Below, piece by piece: positions 62,200 through 64,000 of a stretch of 64,000 bases of DNA. This stretch comes from Erythroxylum novogranatense (Eukaryota; Streptophyta; Magnoliopsida; Malpighiales; Erythroxylaceae): the NCBI GenBank assembly GCA_029891385.1, contig CM057228.1, positions 32,179,023 to 32,243,022 of the forward strand. Reading direction: 5' to 3'. The notes beneath the pieces were generated by a model. The model was not told where the DNA came from and ran no database searches. It was given only the letters and a program-made list of their open reading frames with translations. A program made the position numbers and the translations under genes. The first letter of the stretch is position 1, and the number at the start of each line of letters is the position of its first letter.

Positions 62200-64000
62200 A
62201 GTTCTAAAATTGACAAAGATAAATTATAGGAATTGGAGCATCTAGATGAGGGTGATGCTTGGTTCTCATAATTTATAGGACACTGTTGAAGATGGATATA
62301 CTAAGCCTGTAAATGCAGCTACTGAAGCAGCCTTATCAGATGCTGAAAAAAAGACATTGAAAGAAAATTGAAAGAAAAACAAGAAGGCGTTGTTCTTTAT
62401 CTTTCAAGGTGTTGACGAATCCATGTTCGAGAACATCTCAAATGTAAAGACTTCAAAGAAAGCATGGAAGATTCTGCAAAAATCTTTCTAGGGAGTCGAA
62501 AAAGATAAAAAAGGTACATCTTCAATAACTCAAAGTTGAGCTTGATATGCTAAAAATGCAAAGCTCAGAAAATATTGGTGATTATGTCACTCATTTGAAA
62601 ACGGTGACTAATGAAATGAAAATAAAGGATGAAACTCTAGACAATGTTCAAGTAATGGAAAAGCTTTTGCGTTCGCTTACACGCTATCTTGATTACGTCA
62701 TTTCCTCAATCAAAAAATCGAAAGATTTGTTAGAACTTTCAATCGATGAACTCATTGGTTCTCTCCAAGCACATGAGCAAAGAATGAACCAGAATGATAA
62801 TATTGGCAACCTAGAGAAAGTGTTGCAAAGCAAACTATCAGTTGATGAAAATCAAGCAAGCAATATCTAAAGGCAAGACCAAGGAAGTCAAGGTGGCTAC
62901 AAAGGTAGCTACCAAGTAGGACGTGGTCGATGGAACAATCAAGGTGGACATGGATGTGGTTGGTAATTTTTTAAAAGAAAAAATAAAAATAAAGGAAATT
63001 CGACATATCATCATGGAAGAGGTTATTGAGACAGAGGTCGATGCAAATTTCAACAAAAAAGAGATAAATCTCAAGTGCAGTGTTATAATTGCAATAAATA
63101 TGGTCATTTTAGTTACGAGTGCAGATCGAATCCTGAGACATAAGAAAGAAGTCATTTTGCAGCAGCAGAAGAAAAGAAAGATAATGTTGTTATGCTTCTC
63201 TCGTTACGAGTAAATGAGCGAAGCAATAATAATGTTTGGTATTTAAACAATGGTGCCAGCAACCACATGTGTGGTCATAAAGAATTGTTCACAAACATAG
63301 ATGAGATAGTTTATGGTGAAGTTACATTTAGTGATTCAATAAAGATTCCGGTCAAAGGCAAAAGTAAAATCACAACTACTTTGAAAAATGGAGAAAAGAA
63401 ATATATTCCTAATTTCTATTATGTGCCTGCTTTGAAAAGCAACATCATCAGCCTTAGTCAACTTTTAGAAAAGAAATACATTATATTAATGAAAAATGAA
63501 TATCTCACCATCTAGAATAAGAAGGGAGGATTGATAGTAAGAGTAAAGATGACGAAGAATCGTCTTTTCACACTTAACGTACAAAGTGAGTTGATAAATT
63601 GCATGAAGTCAGTATTGAAAATGAATCCTAGTTGTGGCATTTGAGGTTCAGTCATCTCAGTTTTATCGGACTAAAATTATTATTAAAGTAAAAAATGGTG
63701 AACGGATTACCAAAATTTGATCAACCAAAGCAGTTGTGTGAAGCCTGCATTAAAGGAAAGCAACAAAGACAATAGTTTGAAACTAAAAAATCATGGAGAA
63801 CTAGACAGTCGCTAAAGAGTGTCCACGCAGATATTGCTGGTCCATTTGACATGCCATCAGCTGGAGGCAACATGTACTATTTAACTTTTATTGATGATTT
63901 TAGTAGAAAATGTTGAGTGTATATTTTGCAAGAAAAATCAGAGACTCTTGATAAGTTTAAAGAGTTCAAAGTGATGGTCGAAAAGCCAAAGTGGACTATA
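62200..64000 (+). pseudogene. Decayed Ty1/copia gag-protease-integrase, continues beyond window
   Basis: Order is as expected for copia. Gag starts near 62280 (DTVEDGYTKPV, then KKALFFIFQGVDESMFENIS near 62390), and a 107-codon open part at 62547-62870 includes ENIGDYVTHLKTVTNEMK. A CCHC knuckle CYNCNKYGHFSYEC lies near 63085. The protease region WYLNNGASNHMCGH (near 63240) reads NNG where DSG or DTG is catalytic. A pre-integrase zinc region (CEACIKGKQQ, near 63745) is followed by the integrase start HADIAGPFDMPSAGGNMYYL and FIDDFSRK (near 63825-63910). Stops occur throughout. It is non-functional. RT and RNase H would lie beyond 64000. Confidence 0.88.

Overview
The window is nuclear DNA of a flowering plant, most likely a eudicot. 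It has GT-AG introns, an AT-rich background, and plant-specific gene families (ERD15, CHX, RETICULATA-RELATED, a plant HMA metal-binding protein). Large LTR retrotransposons of plant clades (Tekay and Reina chromoviruses, Ty1/copia) fill much of the rest. I cannot name the species.

Layout. Positions 1-12 kb are mainly transposon. The end of a Tekay-type LTR abuts a truncated, decayed Ty1/copia pol with its 3' LTR. AT-rich DNA with long trinucleotide microsatellites follows, then a nearly full-length Reina-type Ty3/gypsy element on the minus strand (6830-11979, perfect 5-bp target duplication TTATC). Positions 12.3-23.3 kb are a compact gene island with four intact-looking, intron-containing genes in alternating orientation: a 74-aa HMA-domain protein (+), ERD15 (-), a CHX cation/H+ exchanger (+), and a plastid RETICULATA-RELATED 5/6-type protein with DUF399 and DUF3411 domains (-). 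I rebuilt exon boundaries by hand. In all four, phases and splice dinucleotides close to one continuous reading frame. The gene pairs are ERD15/CHX (divergent), HMA/ERD15 (convergent) and CHX/RER (convergent). They share no evident pathway. ERD15 is stress-responsive, CHX moves monovalent cations, HMA binds soft metals, and RER acts in plastids.

Positions 23.6-64 kb are almost entirely repeats. I could delimit solo LTRs by TG...CA ends and 5-bp target duplications: 24067-27371 (ATTAT), 50416-52326 (AAGTT), 41383-44624 (GTTCA/GTTTA), and two members of a second LTR family at 47438-48976 and 52635-54248 (duplications matching 4 of 5). The solo LTR at 24067 sits inside a third, older member of the second family, giving a nested insertion just upstream of the RER gene. 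A Tekay element at 54969-61689 (duplication TAATA) has lost most of its 5' LTR, gag, protease and most of RT in one deletion. A 4.1-kb minus-strand LTR (29763-33877) carries a tandem array with a 190-212 bp period. A decayed CACTA (TNP2) transposase lies at about 36.2-38.9 kb, and a second decayed copia element (gag-protease-integrase) begins near 62 kb.

I found no rRNA, tRNA, CRISPR or bacterial-type system, and no clearly undescribed functional system. The most unusual observations are a short stem-loop kept with changed but still pairing arms in five LTRs of at least three groups, a sequence module reused in otherwise dissimilar LTRs, and a short unrecognised exon-like frame at 49973-50116.
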